Positions 23,601 to 35,539 of a stretch of DNA of 64,000 nt are shown piece after piece. Below the pieces are notes generated by a model. That model saw only the letters and a list, made by a program, of their open reading frames with translations. It searched no databases and had not been told where the DNA came from. Source of the DNA: Apostichopus japonicus (lineage: Eukaryota > Echinodermata > Holothuroidea > Aspidochirotida > Stichopodidae); NCBI RefSeq assembly GCF_037975245.1, contig NC_092583.1, forward strand, positions 10,018,764 to 10,082,763, read 5' to 3'. The number at the start of each line of letters is the position of its first letter. The first letter of the stretch is position 1. The position numbers and the translations under genes are program-made.

Positions 23601-24469
23601 ATAAACCCTTTAAGTGTTTTTTCAGTTGGGGAACCTTATTTGCAGTCGAGTTTAAACGCCAAGACAAGTGCAATGACTACGAGTTAAAAAAGAGCGCCGG
23701 GAGTGTTTGTCTCTTAAGACTACACTCTCTTTACATTTCGGACTTGCGGTCATTTATTTGATATTCAAAATCAAAAAAGAGAGACTGGAAAAAAAAAAAA
23801 AAAAAAGCTTCTATATGTGTCCTTATTACAGTGATAGATACCAGAGTGCAGTTAAACAAATATATTGTTTACTCCTTTACCTAGACAATCCCTTTACCCA
23901 ACACTGCATGTTATGAGGCAGGCTTTCTACAGGAAGTTGGAGGCTACAAAGTTAAGTTTTGGCAATGTTTATCTTCAAACAGCTAGCTCACACAGTTACT
24001 TCTCACAGTAGTCCTGGTGTAGAGTGAGTGTAAGCAAATCATACCCCCCAAAAAAAGGGAAAAAAAGAGATGGATTTTCAAGCTAATTTGATCTTTCTCT
24101 GCTAATTTATAATCTAAATTTAGTTCTTCCCAATAGAGGTTCATTAATTTTGAATAATTTAATTTATCATATTATTCTGTGCAATGCACTATCCTGCATG
24201 CATTTTCATGCAATTTACTCCTTAATTACCAGGTCAATACCCTCAAAATTCACAAAATATACTGATTTTTGTAGATTTACAAGTGCCAATTCAAGTTTAT
24301 CTACCTCCAATCAACACACAGTATGCACTCTCCCATCTACCGAAGCTATGTTAACATTGTAGCACTGCAGCCCCTCCCCTTAAACCAATTCTGGGAAACA
24401 TCTCCCTCCCCCCACTTCCCCCTCTTTTTCCTCCTTCCAGATGTACAATACCATTCATAAGTTTACTTC
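20682..24469. other. non-coding spacer or intron
   Basis: No supported exon apart from repeats. Contains a G run at 21320-21329 and an A run at 23790-23806. A GCCACCATG context at 22165-22173 opens a 53-codon frame with no recognised domain (see rejected items). Confidence 0.45.
21681..21967 (+). repeat. palindromic interspersed repeat with CAGGTAAG, diverged copy 4
   Basis: Starts CCCAAAACTTACTGGTG. The middle is diverged (GGAGGAATTAGTGGGCGTGG, GCGCAGTGCTAAAACG). It ends TGTGGAGACAGGTAAGC with CAGGTAAG at 21942-21949. It resembles the copy at 50165-50358 (CGGAAGGAGGAATTAGTGG versus CTGGAGGAGAAGCGGGGGTG). Confidence 0.6.
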
Positions 24470-24850
24470 GTGTATTTCCATGGGTGGTGTCCCAGACGTA
24501 ACATATGGGATGGGGGGGGGCACAGTGCTAAACGGTTTCAAGTCGTGCAGTTAAGTTAAATCTATGGGAAAGTGCATATATACAGTATATCTAGACTGGA
24601 GACAGGTATTACAGAGAAGAGTTAAGTACATTTTATTGCTTTGAGTATAAATTACAAAAACAGACCATCCTTACCTGTCTCTTCTCAAATCATGCACTTT
24701 CCCATCTACCTAAAATTGTAGATCTCCCCAAGCTGACCCACCTCTTGGGTCATATCACCATACTGTACTTGTTCCTCCTTCTGAAGCTACCATTCTCTAC
24801 ATGGTAGTGTTAGTGCAATTGTGGTGAGGAGACAGATAAGTGTGTAGTTG
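24470..24850. repeat. diverged palindromic-family repeats, both orientations
   Basis: 24477-24629 holds GGTGTCCCAGACG, GCACAGTGCTAAACGG and TGGAGACAGGTATTACAG (donor motif lost). 24668-24715 is an inverted fragment with CTTACCTG at 24670-24677. 24818-24848 holds TGTGGTGAGGAGACAGATAAG. They fit one family but are too diverged for exact borders. Confidence 0.5.
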
Positions 24851-24851
24851 C

Positions 24852-26179
24852 AGTACATGTAAATCATTTACTTAATCCTATCTCAGTATTTTTGTTACAT
24901 ACAGTATGTGGGAATAGAAATTTACATTAATAATGTAGTAGTAGTAGTAGTACCAGCAACATTATCCTACCTTACTGCATGACTGTTGACAAAGGTTAGG
25001 GGACCAACAGTTTTGGTAACTATGACAACGGAATGAGATACGCTTGGTTTTGTCCAAAGTCAAGAGATACATCTGGTAAGTTATATACATACATGTAAGA
25101 AGATCTGTGCATGACCGATCCTGCAATACACACATGGCCATATAAACAGTCAAATATATAAAACATTTAACCAGAAAGCCAATAGGCTTATTGTCATTCC
25201 TTGCAAATTGAGATTATAATCCCAAGCTTTCGTCATTGTTAATTAAATTGATCAGCAAGGTTCTATAAAAAGTACATGAGCGCGACGATCACAGAATGCA
25301 TCATGGCTTTGGTTGGGGTCTAGTTTTAACCAAAGTGCCTAAAGAATGACTAACCTGTAAAAATATTAACAACAAAAAGTCCAAATTGGTTTTGTAAAGT
25401 TTCTGAATTTCAAATCTTTCTGGAAAGTAAAACTGGAATATTTGACGACAAGGCAAAACATGGGAACACCACAAAAGGGACAAAAGATGACAACTTTGCA
25501 CACTATCACTCTTCACGAAAGGCATCTTTATTTTTAACAGAAACACGCAAGTTTAGCACGTCTCCACATTCTGCCCAACAATATGAAGTCAATGTCTCGT
25601 TTACAACCTGTCACTTGAAATAGTTTAAAATAGAAACTTTGGATGTCTTTTACTCAGAAAGTGGCACCAAACTGCACAAAAACCAGCGTCACGGTTTGCA
25701 CCTTTTTGATAAAAGACAAAATGTGACCTCACAAGTGTAAAAAAAAAAAAAATTGGCAAAACTAAACAAGAAATTTGACAGAAAACGTGGGAGCTGATCT
25801 CTTCCATGTATAGCAGCTGTACCTGTTCACACAGTCAAATATCGTCCACTGTGTACGTACAGCCCCAGGTAACTGCTTCAAGCTGACGTGCTCACAACAG
25901 GTCACATGACGATGGTGTTGGTAACGACAATACTAACTAGACAATTCTTTATATGCTTTCACATGGAACAAAAAAAATTAAATCATGAAGCACATCGAAC
26001 CGATCACGACTGGAGAGAAGGTTACTGTACTTATCATAATAATAATTTGTTAAGTGGAATTACATTATAAAATGCAATTAAAAGCAACTGATTCTTGTTG
26101 AATTGAATTTGTACAATGATCTGTGAGTTAATTAGTTAGTGTTAATGAGCATATAACCATGTTACCACAATAATATAGC
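24852..26179. other. non-coding spacer or intron
   Basis: No supported exon. A (GTA)n stretch lies near 24932-24952 and an A run at 25740-25752. Confidence 0.4.
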
Positions 26180-27303
26180 ACAGTACAGTAAAGTACAGTA
26201 CAGTATAGAATAGTACAGTATAGTACAGTACAGTCAATACTGTACAGTAAAGTACACATTAGTACAGTCAGTACTGTACAGTTAAGTCAGTACTGTACAG
26301 TAAAGAACAGTATGGTACAGTTAAGTACAGAATAGTACAGTCAGTACAGTACAGTTTTGTAAAGTACAGTACAGTCAGTACTGTACAGTAAAGTACAGAA
26401 TAGTACAGTACTGTACAGTAAAGTACAGAATAGTACAGTACTGTACAGTAAAGTACAGAATAGTACAGTACTGTACAGTAAAGTACAGAATAGTACAGTC
26501 AGTAAAGTACAGAATAGTACAGTCAGTACAGTACAGTAAAGTCAGTACTGTACAGTAAAGTACATTACAGTCAGTACAGTAAAGTCAGTACAGTACAGTA
26601 TAGTAAAGTGTACAGTACAGTACAGTCAGTACAGAACAGTACAATCAGTACAGTAAAGTCAGTACCGTACAGTAAAGTACAGAATAGTACAGTACTGTAC
26701 AGTAAAGTAAAGTACAGAACAGTACAGTACAGTAAAGTCAGTACTGTACAGTAAAGTACAGAATAGTACAGTACAGTACAGTACAGTAAAGTACAGTCAG
26801 TACAGAACAGTACAATCAGTACAGTAAAGTCAGTACTGTACAGTAAAGTACAGTACAGAATAGTACAGTACAGTACAATCAGTACAGAACAGTACAATCA
26901 GTACAGTAAAGTCAGTACTGTACAGTAAAGTACAGTGCAGAATAGTACAGTACAGTCAGTACAGAACAGTACAATCAGTACAGTAAAGTCAGTACTGTAC
27001 AGTAAAGTACAGTACAGAATAGTACAGTACAGTACAATCAGTACAGAACAGTACAATCAGTACAGTAAAGTCAGTACTGTACAGTAAAGTACAGTGCAGA
27101 ATAGTACAGTACAGTACAGTCAGTACAGAACAGTACAATCAGTACAGTAAAGTCAGTACTGTACAGTAAAGTACAGTACAGAATAGTACAGTACAGTACA
27201 GTCAGTACAGAACAGTACAATCAGTACAGTAAAGTCAATACTGTACAGTAAAGTACAGAATAGTACAGTACAGTCAGTCAGTACAGTACAGTACAGTACA
27301 AGA
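26180..27303. repeat. GTACA-based satellite, 82-bp higher-order period
   Basis: More than 1.1 kb made of variants of the pentamer ACAGT/GTACA. The module ACAGAACAGTACAATCAG recurs at 26631, 26802, 26884, 26961, 27043, 27125 and 27207. The last spacings are 82, 77, 82, 82 and 82 bases, a higher-order unit. Because TGTACA and GTAC are self-complementary, long frames open on the minus strand (Tyr-Cys-Thr-Val-Leu repeats). These 97-108-residue frames are not genes. Confidence 0.95.
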
Positions 27304-29872
27304 CAAACAATCTGGAGATGAACCTCCAATACATATGGACAGTTTATTACCTTGGCAATATTTCGTACAAATATGAATGATTCATCTCGTTTCCAATGCG
27401 TTAGAATCACACCAGTGCAGATACTTAATGTCGAAAAACCAAACACAATTTGGATGGATGTTGATGGAAGCTAGATTTAGACAGCCAAAAGTGGCCGGGT
27501 AAGCAATATTTAACAACTCCTTGGTGAGGTAACAAGAGTGGAAGGGAACATTCTCATCACAGCCTCTCGCGATGGCCATACATGAAGGTGGACATAATAT
27601 TACTTACCACACCTATGTAGGTCTTGGGACTTTTTCCCTTACCTCTCTAAACCAATCCCTTCCAGGGTTACAATGCATTTGGAAATCCTGGTAATTATGG
27701 AGGGCCAAAGAGCACCATATAGAGGTCACAAGATGTAAATGCTCCAACTGTTTGCAATATTGTAGAGAAGATTGATGGCAAAATGAGATAGTTGCATGGA
27801 ACTAGATAAGATATATGTCTCTTCTGTACAAGAAGCCACAGACTATACAAATTTGTGGTTCACCACATGAGGTAATTACTAATTTACAAGTCTTTGAAAG
27901 AACTTCCAAACTCTACACCACAAGCCACAGACACCAAAGGGAAGATTCTGGTTCTGTGTAGATCGCGGACAAGGATCTCCACATTTTAATTTCTAAAAAA
28001 GTAGATTCTGGTAGTAAATTAGTTAAATAATTCTTGATTGGAAAAATTCAAATATCCTGATCAAATGCCTACTTTTGCTGAGACCGTCCAGTTTTGGCTA
28101 TTTCTTTATAAATTTTTATATCTACAGAGGTAGGATAAAAAGTGGAAACATACAGCACATAAATGTCAGTATATTTGAAAGAAAATCCCAGAAAGCAATT
28201 TGCAGGATTCAAGATACCCATACTAAAATGTCATGGAATTTGTACTCTGCTCATTAAATGAGAGTTGTCAAGTAAACTTCTATCAATTGCTACAGTATGT
28301 CCTGTATTACACATTCTATCATGTTTTGTTTTTCCTCTGCAATACCAAAATATATGAAATTCCATTTTATCCCAATATTGCATCAAACATAATATGAGAA
28401 AGTTTGGCTCATAAGGAACATACATCAAATGAAAAGTTGAAATTGTTTCACAAAGTACACAAGTTATATTTCCTAATATATTTGAACAATTATGTAACAG
28501 GAAGAGTACATCTTAATTATCAACCATAAACAAGAACTGAATCACACTTAGATCATTAAGGGGAGGTCATATAAAGAGTCAGTGAGGGATGAACACATGT
28601 TTTCTACTGCATGAGGGACTTGATTGTTTAATCAATCATTTTTAAAATTTCAATTGAGATACAACCTTTTCATGGACTCTACCCTGCAGATGGGAAATTT
28701 AATAGGTTTAAATTTGCATTTGATAGTTTCATCAATATGTTGTGAATTTAATGTAGGTAAAAACAAACGTTACTATAATCTGTAGCCACATTACAGAACT
28801 TTTCATTTTTTGTCAAAAACTCAAAAAGCCATGTCCGTGAAGTATCTGTACGACATGTAGCTATTTGTGAAACATTTTGCCACCAAGAATAAAGAAGCGA
28901 TAACTGTTAGTATAGTTAGAATACTAGGGTACGACCTCACTCCTCACTATCTAAAATATGGAACATCATTAGCAATTTAGACTGTGAATTAGATCATTTT
29001 TCTAAATTGTCCAGTTTGACACATCTGGAATCGCTAACCCAGAGAAGAAATGATGATAAAACATATATGTTGAACCTCCTTATCTCAGATACCTATTTTC
29101 TGGTCGAACGTACCCGAGCACAAAACTCATACCTGTAGTAAACTAACACATGAATCAAATGTGCGCTGTAGGCATGATACTGCACATAACAATGTGCAAG
29201 GTTAGTATTACTGACAAGTTTTCATGTCTTAATACTACAGGAAGCAAAGAGAGATACTTCCTTTACTTGTAAAAAGGGATATTAAAGGTTTTCTATTGGC
29301 TTACAAGTCAGGTAACATGATATAGTAACCATGTTTTGAAATCAGTGAGTAGATATCATATTATCCCATATATTATAACTTGCATGATGTAATGGAAGCT
29401 TGTTTCTACAGTATAAAGCACCACTGGACACTGTGCATCCAGGGACATTCTCTCAAAGCTGTTCACACTATACACACAAACATCATAGGCAGTAAAATCA
29501 CTATAAAGGGCAGTCAAGTTGAAGCGCTGTGTGTAAGGCGAGTGGAAATAGTTGTTGCCATGGCGATGGGGCATTTTTCAGCTGCAGGGCAGCTGTAACA
29601 ATTGAACTAGGAAGCAAATTAATAGTGAGAGAAGCTCATTAAAAAACAAACATAATGAATCAGATTCTGGGTATTGTACTCATTTTAAAATATCTTTTGG
29701 ATTGAAGTTGGCCATTTTTTTTCTTTTTTCTACACTATCCGACACTAAAATTCTATCGCGATATAGTTTGGTAAATAGACCAATCATGTCTCATTTCAGA
29801 AAATGATGGTCAAACGCATTTTGATGAAGAAATCAAGGAAATTGTCATCACGAAATCAATCACAATCTTTAC
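27304..29872. other. non-coding spacer or intron
   Basis: AT-rich text with no supported exon except a possible LINE remnant at 28917-29135. Confidence 0.4.
28917..29135 (+). pseudogene. possible LINE reverse-transcriptase C-terminal remnant
   Basis: A frame of about 70 codons without a start Met, open from just after a TAG to a TAG near 29135. It contains KIWNIISNLDCELDHF and THLESLTQRRNDDKTYMLN. The LESLTQRR-type stretch resembles the L-E-x-R-R motif near the end of CR1/L2-like reverse transcriptases, also seen at 61501-61920 (LPTLENRRKSDKL). The match is short and could be chance. Confidence 0.28.
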
Positions 29873-30309
29873 CAGGGATGCACAGGTTTGAAATTTTTGA
29901 TCCTGCTGTAACCGGATTTGACCGGATCCTTCACAAGGTCCGGCCAGCCCTGACATTTCCAAGAGACAATGAAATCAGAGAATACATAACTGGAAACAAA
30001 TCTTTTCTTCTTTCATCACAATTTGCAAAAATATGCTCAGAATGTAATAAAAGAAGGTCAATTTATAATTTTATATCAATATTCATTGTTTACAATTCCT
30101 TTTTAACAAGTACATACTTGTCGGAAAAAGATACTCAATTGCCACCAATTGATGTTACTACCAACATCTACGTAAGAGATCATTCTATCCAGTATCAAAA
30201 TATAATCCGGCCAGATTTTTTTGGTAGATACCAGGGGACCGGATATTCGGATAACCTTTCATGAACCGGCCGGATAGTCTGGTGGGACCGGATATCCGGT
30301 GAATCCCTA
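29873..30309. mobile_element. hAT-type MITE related to 7853-8548
   Basis: Starts CAGGGATGCACAGG and ends GGATATCCGGTGAATCCCTA. It shares the CCGGCCGGAT-rich termini and the terminal sequence of the 7853-8548 element. The target duplication is imperfect (AATCTTTA-like on the left, AATTCTTT on the right). A 153-codon frame at 29803-30264 runs through it, starts outside it and has no domain, so it is spurious. Confidence 0.8.
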
Positions 30310-30366
30310 AATTCTTTTATGATTAATACTCGGTAACTTTGGTAAACATTTGGACCAAACACAATT

Positions 30367-30898
30367 CCAAAACTTATCGGGTTAGGATATTTACGAGTGA
30401 TGAGCTAACCTGTCTCCTCAAAACATCAACACTCTCGTCCTGCTGTGTCTAGAGCAGGGGTGGGCAACCTTTTTGAATGAATGGGCCAGATATAAGGAGT
30501 GAAAAATTGACTGGGCAGCACCTAACCAAAAACCTGCTGTTGATTTCAAACCTTTGATTCCGAGGACTTCCAAGCAATAGGTGTGTGTACTAATCTGTAT
30601 TCACAAAGACATTATGTCAATACAGTTAATAACTAATGGGGATAATAGGCCTACCTGACAGCATCATTAGTGCCGATAAATTCTAAGCAGCTAGCTCGTT
30701 TTTTGTGATGATGTTAAATAGATTGATTTTTTTCTTTTTCTTGAGGCACCTCACAGGCTGCAAAAAAAATCACTGGCGGGCCCCATGTGGCCCGTAGGTT
30801 GCCCACCCCAGGTCTAGAGTAAACTGGTAACCTTTTCACACTGTGCGCCATCTTATGACTGAACTCCTCTGGTCATTGGTATCACTTCTCATTCTACC
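30367..30898. repeat. palindromic interspersed repeat, copy split by a hAT insertion
   Basis: 30367-30454 carries AACTTATCGGGTTAGGATAT, TTACGAGTGATGAGC and CCTGTCTCCTC. After the hAT at 30455-30811 the repeat resumes at 30820 with AAACTGGTAACCTTTTCACA and CTCTGGTCATTGGTATCACT up to CTTCTCATTCTACC. The right arm is absent. Confidence 0.75.
30455..30811. mobile_element. hAT (Charlie-like ends) MITE, 357 bp, TSD GTCTAGAG
   Basis: Starts CAGGGGTGGGCAACCTTTTT and ends AGGTTGCCCACCCCAG. The exact duplication GTCTAGAG lies at 30447-30454 and 30812-30819. The terminal sequence is of a type widespread among animal hAT elements. It is nested in the palindromic repeat, so it is the younger insertion. 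Confidence 0.95.
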
Positions 30899-32483
30899 AA
30901 GTTGTGCTGCAATTTCCTTTCGATTCAATTCATTTGGTGAGGAGTTTGTAAATGGTACCGATAATGATATTAGTTCATGTACATCAAAGAACATCCATGG
31001 GGTACGGCCTGGTACCCAGGCCTGCCAGACTGTAGAAAATACACACTAACAGGTCTACAGAACTTAAAAATGCTAATTTTGTCGGGTGTTAGTACTGTAC
31101 TATGCATGTGCCTTGAAGCATGACACTATTACAAACAAATGAATTAGTGCTCTGAATCTTACCATACACATACAGAACTGTAAGCACAGTGTGTAACATT
31201 GGGCTTTAATAGATATAGGTGGATAGTATACATGCCTGTAGTATAGTTTATTTTAATATTCAAGGGATACTGCACTTGAACCTGGGGAAGAGGAGGAGGG
31301 GGGTGGGAGGATGGGGAGACCAACTAAAATTAGCAAGCGGTTACCCAAGAGCAAATTTTTGGACCATTCCCGGGGGAATATCTGGGGATAATTGACTTAG
31401 TGCTTTATCTGAAACCTCTTGTCTAAAGTTTAAATTGAGGTAATTAAATCTGCATGATAACTACTACAAATATCCAATTGATTCTTTATGAGCTTTACTG
31501 TGAGAAGTAATAATGAAGCACAGACGTTTGCTACTCGCAGCTATTCATTATTGTAACTGAGGAACATTTGGTGAAAAATTCTTGGAAACGTCTTGGAAGA
31601 CTTCATCAGGGTAAAAATTAATTTATAATGAGAGGCTGTGACTGTACACATGCATAACAGTACAAATCAAACCCATGATATTTCCAAAAAACTGGGACAA
31701 CAAATTTTGTGTTCTTTGTATAAGCAACAACTTTTACACTTGAAAGGGATGATCGCTGTGCTAAGATATGTTGTTTATCTTGTGGCAAAGTTTCATTACC
31801 CATATAAATTCAAGTGTACAAACATATAGACATTTGTGTCAATAATGACCTTTTACTCAACATGTATTTTAGCTTCTCATAAAACACCATAGTAACAGCA
31901 CATGTGTATAAACAGCACTATGACAACAAGATCAAAGATCTTTCAATCCGTGGGAAAAATTATCAAACTTACAGCACCCCTGAGTTTTCAATAAGTATCT
32001 TTTTATGCAACTTTTGATCTATTTTCTTCTTGCTGCATTTTCCCTGAGACCCAACTTGGTACCATGTTTGGTTTTGCCACTATCCACCTCACTGCCCCCC
32101 TCCCATACCCCCCCTCCACTGACACTCTTTTGAGGATTGAAGAGTTGGGAAAGGGCAAGATACGAGCGGCAACAAGTAATTGATACTTAAGTGACACTAT
32201 TTACATTATAACAGCTCAGTATGTTGCAATACATAGATAGTTAAAGGTGAAAAATTTGATATTTAACAATGTGAACTTGTCAATCTCTTCACTTTAGAAT
32301 CCCAACCAAACTAAAGTCTTTCCTTCAAAGTTAAAACTTAAGAAATTATTAAAGATCCTTAAACAGTATTTCCCCAATTTGCTAGAAAGTCATAATAATG
32401 GTCACTCATGATCAAATTTCAAGCAGCATGTTACCACCGGCATCCAAAAATCAATTCTCATTACGTTATGTCTGTAATATGAT
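30899..32483. other. non-coding spacer or intron
   Basis: No supported exon. A G-rich tract is near 31284-31320 and a C-rich tract near 32093-32120. Confidence 0.4.
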
Positions 32484-32753
32484 AAAACTTACTGGTTTAT
32501 ATATTTACGAGTGACCCGCTTACCTGTCTCGTCACAACCTTAGCACATCATTCTACCGTGTCTAGTATGCCCTGGTAATCTTTTAACACTATGCACCCTC
32601 AGCGACCGGCTCCCCCGGTCGTTGCCCTTCCTTCTCATTCTACCATCCAAAGTGCAGGGTGCACAGTGTTAAAAGATTACCAGGGCATACTAGACACGGT
32701 AGAATGAGGTACTAAGGTTGTGAGGAGACAGGTAAGCGAGGAACGAAGTAAAT
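32484..32753. repeat. palindromic interspersed repeat with splice-donor motif, full-length copy
   Basis: The clearest copy: two inverted arms of about 100 bases (roughly 32490-32600 and 32645-32753) around a centre with AGCGACCGGCTCCCCCGGTC. Matching arm modules include ACCGTGTCTAGTATGCCCTG and its complement CAGGGCATACTAGACACGGT. CAGGTAAG occurs at 32729-32736 and, inverted, CTTACCTG at 32519-32526, so a consensus donor faces outwards on each strand. MITE-like; no target duplication was identified. Confidence 0.85.
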
Positions 32754-34360
32754 ATTAAAATTTAAACATTTAATACTAACATAAAACCCCTCAATGCCAG
32801 GAAATTACAGCACACATTTTACTGGTTAGAACCATGATCAGGTATGATTGAAATTTTTTTTTTTACAAATATTCGGATGTACTGTACAGTAGATAGATGT
32901 ACTGCACTGCATTGAATACTGACAACCCCTAACAACATTGCCTAATTTGTCTATTTTGAGCATACAGCACAACCTTTAACTATTTATAACCATACAGAGC
33001 CCTAGAGGAGCTATAGATACAACATACTGTATATATATATATCTATATGCATAACAGTTGATCAGAATGTTACTTGGTCAAAGGTTTTATCCTGATGGGA
33101 TGATCTTCACAGTACCTTACAGACTCAGGATGTTGTAATGCTTAGTTTCCCCCTGGTAAGTACAGAACGGTTTCCTGAAGGAAGCACATAATGCAATCTC
33201 CATCACAGTGTATGATTTATTCCTCAAGTTGTACAAATAATGCCAGCAGCTCTTGCTATTAATGACTATCAGTTTTGATAAGGATGGAACCAGTTACATA
33301 TTACCACTACTGTATATATAGTATTTTGCAAAACAAACTTTCATTCATGTGTGATGTGTGTGTGTACAGTATGTATGTATGTATGTATGTACGTTTTTAT
33401 ATACAGTCCTTAAGTTTCAAGGGACTTGGATCAAACAATGCTTAATATCTGATTCTGACAATACTTGAAAACAATATATTTAATGTGAAATTGATTCCAG
33501 CAAAAGGGTGATTTATATAATAATCCCAGCTGCAAATTTAGGATTTTAGTTTTTAAATTTTCAATACTCTTTAAAAACAAAAGGTGTGCAAATTTAAAGA
33601 GACATCAGGACAAATTTGACTGAATTTGTTCTGAAATTCATTCACAGTGCTGCTTCCCAAGTTGTATCAAATCATTCAAATTAAAATTTGGTACCATTGG
33701 CTGCACCATCCATTCATTCCAATGAATAATTTAGAGTTCATATTTTGTGTAGCAGTTGTCAGGTCTATGAATGTGATTTTTCATGATGGAGTGCGAACAT
33801 TAGGATTGCTTTAATGTATAAAAACTACTATCTTTGCACTTGTGCAGTAATGTGACCATTTTGCATAGCATGGAACTAACTATGCTATATACCAGATAAA
33901 TTATTCTCTTCATTCCAGTCATTTTATTTAGAACATATGATTTGTTAAAATCCTGAATCATAGATTAGAATCATGTTATTGCTATTTTTTAACTTTTAAG
34001 CCAAAATTCTAAAATTTCTAAACCAGTTCTTTGCGTCCTCTGCTTGCTAAGTTTATACCCTATCAATCAAGATTGTATTGAAAACAAAGTAACTGAAGGA
34101 GCAAACCCCGGACAGATTTCATCAGGAAATGTTTTCTCAGTAGAGCATTAATATTTATATATTTATATTTACACCCTGGGAATATATATATATACTGTAC
34201 ATTAATGTGTTTGTCATATTACTTTCCTTTTCACAAGCAAGAAGCACTATAGGGAAACCCCTCCTAGCAGTTACTTGCCCTTAATTACATTACCAGATGC
34301 AGCACAAGAGTAAGTTGCAAGTTAACCCTGGCTGAAATACATACTGCATGTACATAAGCC
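32754..34360. other. non-coding spacer or intron
   Basis: AT-rich without exons. Holds (AT)n at about 33031-33046 and 34181-34195, and a (GTAT)n microsatellite at 33369-33390. Confidence 0.4.
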
Positions 34361-34920
34361 GACCTTTGACCTACATCTCAAACAGCAAGGGTTCTACTAC
34401 AGTACATATGGGAAAGTCAAATCAGCATCAGTTTCACAGCATAAGTGACTCCAAATGACCTTTGACCTACACCCAAAAATAATAGGGTTCTTGTACTCAT
34501 TATAAGAAAGACATGGAGAAGCCACATGCCAAATATGGGAACTGCAGAAGTTCCTATCTGGAGATATCATGTTTATGAGGATTTCAAATATTGACCACTG
34601 CAGCCATTTTAAATTAACTCTGAACTTTCACCAAGATTATGTAAAAACTTTGCACTACATAAGGCTTTCCTACCATGCATATGTCAGTTCCTTTGATGTT
34701 CAGCTTCTGGAGATTTTCACATTTTGCCCTTGTGTGACCCCACATGACCATTGACCTCCACACCAAATAATAGAGTTCTTGTACTAATTATGGGGCAGTT
34801 ACAATCCATATGCCACATATGAAAACTGCAGAGGTTACCCAGTTTGAGATATCGTGTTTACAAGCTAGGGCGTCACATACACACACACATACACGCACAC
34901 AAACTTGACTGCATAGGTTA
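34361..34920 (+). repeat. diverged tandem of a TGACCTTTGACC-containing repeat
   Basis: The module TGACCTTTGACCTACACCCA with AATAATAGGGTTCTTGTACT at 34456 recurs at 34745 as TGACCATTGACCTCCACACC with AATAATAGAGTTCTTGTACT. CCACATGCCAAATATGGGAA near 34522 recurs near 34806, so the period is about 285-290. A partial unit precedes (GACCTTTGACCTACATC at 34361). It ends in a (CA)n tract and GTTACTTGCCTTCCTATGGC. Similar text occurs near 55960-56215. Confidence 0.7.
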
Positions 34921-35166
34921 CTTGCCTTCCTATGGCAAGTAACGAAAAACACTGATATTTGTAATTTTGGCTGAATTTTTCATGAAGTTTCATAAAATTT
35001 GTCATATATAAGCCTAACTAAAGAATTACATTGAAATAAAGCATGTAGTAGTCAATTGTATCAAACTTTGTCAAACTCACCAGAAAATGAATCACACCTT
35101 TGGTTGTCTCTGCCATATCCTGTTCCATAACGACATGTACAGTAAACATTATTTACCGACCTATAT

Positions 35167-35539
35167 CAGGGTTAGAAAATCTTGCTGAATTTCCCACAGG
35201 CATGTTTGCTTAATAATGCAGATTTCTCGCTGCTATTGTTCGCAAAATGGACAGGTTAACTGAGTAACTCTGATGTACACAAGTGTACTTAACAATGAAA
35301 AGAAAACGTCTATTACACAAGTTCCTAATCTGCTAAATGTGGCAAACGTCTTTCATTTTTCCCTTGTTGGTTAATACCTCTAGGCTATTTTCTATTTTTT
35401 AATTTTAATATTTTTTAGTTTTAGTTTTATTTTATTTATTATTTTGCATGGCCCAACTCCCATTCCCCCCCCCCCCCCCAAAAGGACGGTGAATTCCTAA
35501 AAACCTGGTTCTGATGGTTCCCAAGGATTTCTAACCCTG
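35167..35539. mobile_element. hAT-like MITE with CAGGGTTAGAAA termini
   Basis: The left end is CAGGGTTAGAAAATCTTG; the right end, reverse-complemented, CAGGGTTAGAAATCCTTGGG. The terminal inverted repeats are about 18 bases with two differences. No clean 8-bp duplication remains (ACCTATAT versus CATTTTTA). It contains a long C run (35464-35479). Confidence 0.65.

Noticed and set aside
26571..27446. Minus-strand frames of 97-108 codons rich in Tyr-Cys-Thr-Val-Leu
   Set aside because: Read through the GTACA satellite; repeat translation, not a repetitive protein gene.
29803..30264. Longest plus-strand frame of the window, 153 codons
   Set aside because: More than 80% of it lies inside a hAT-type MITE and it has no transposase or other domain; chance opening.
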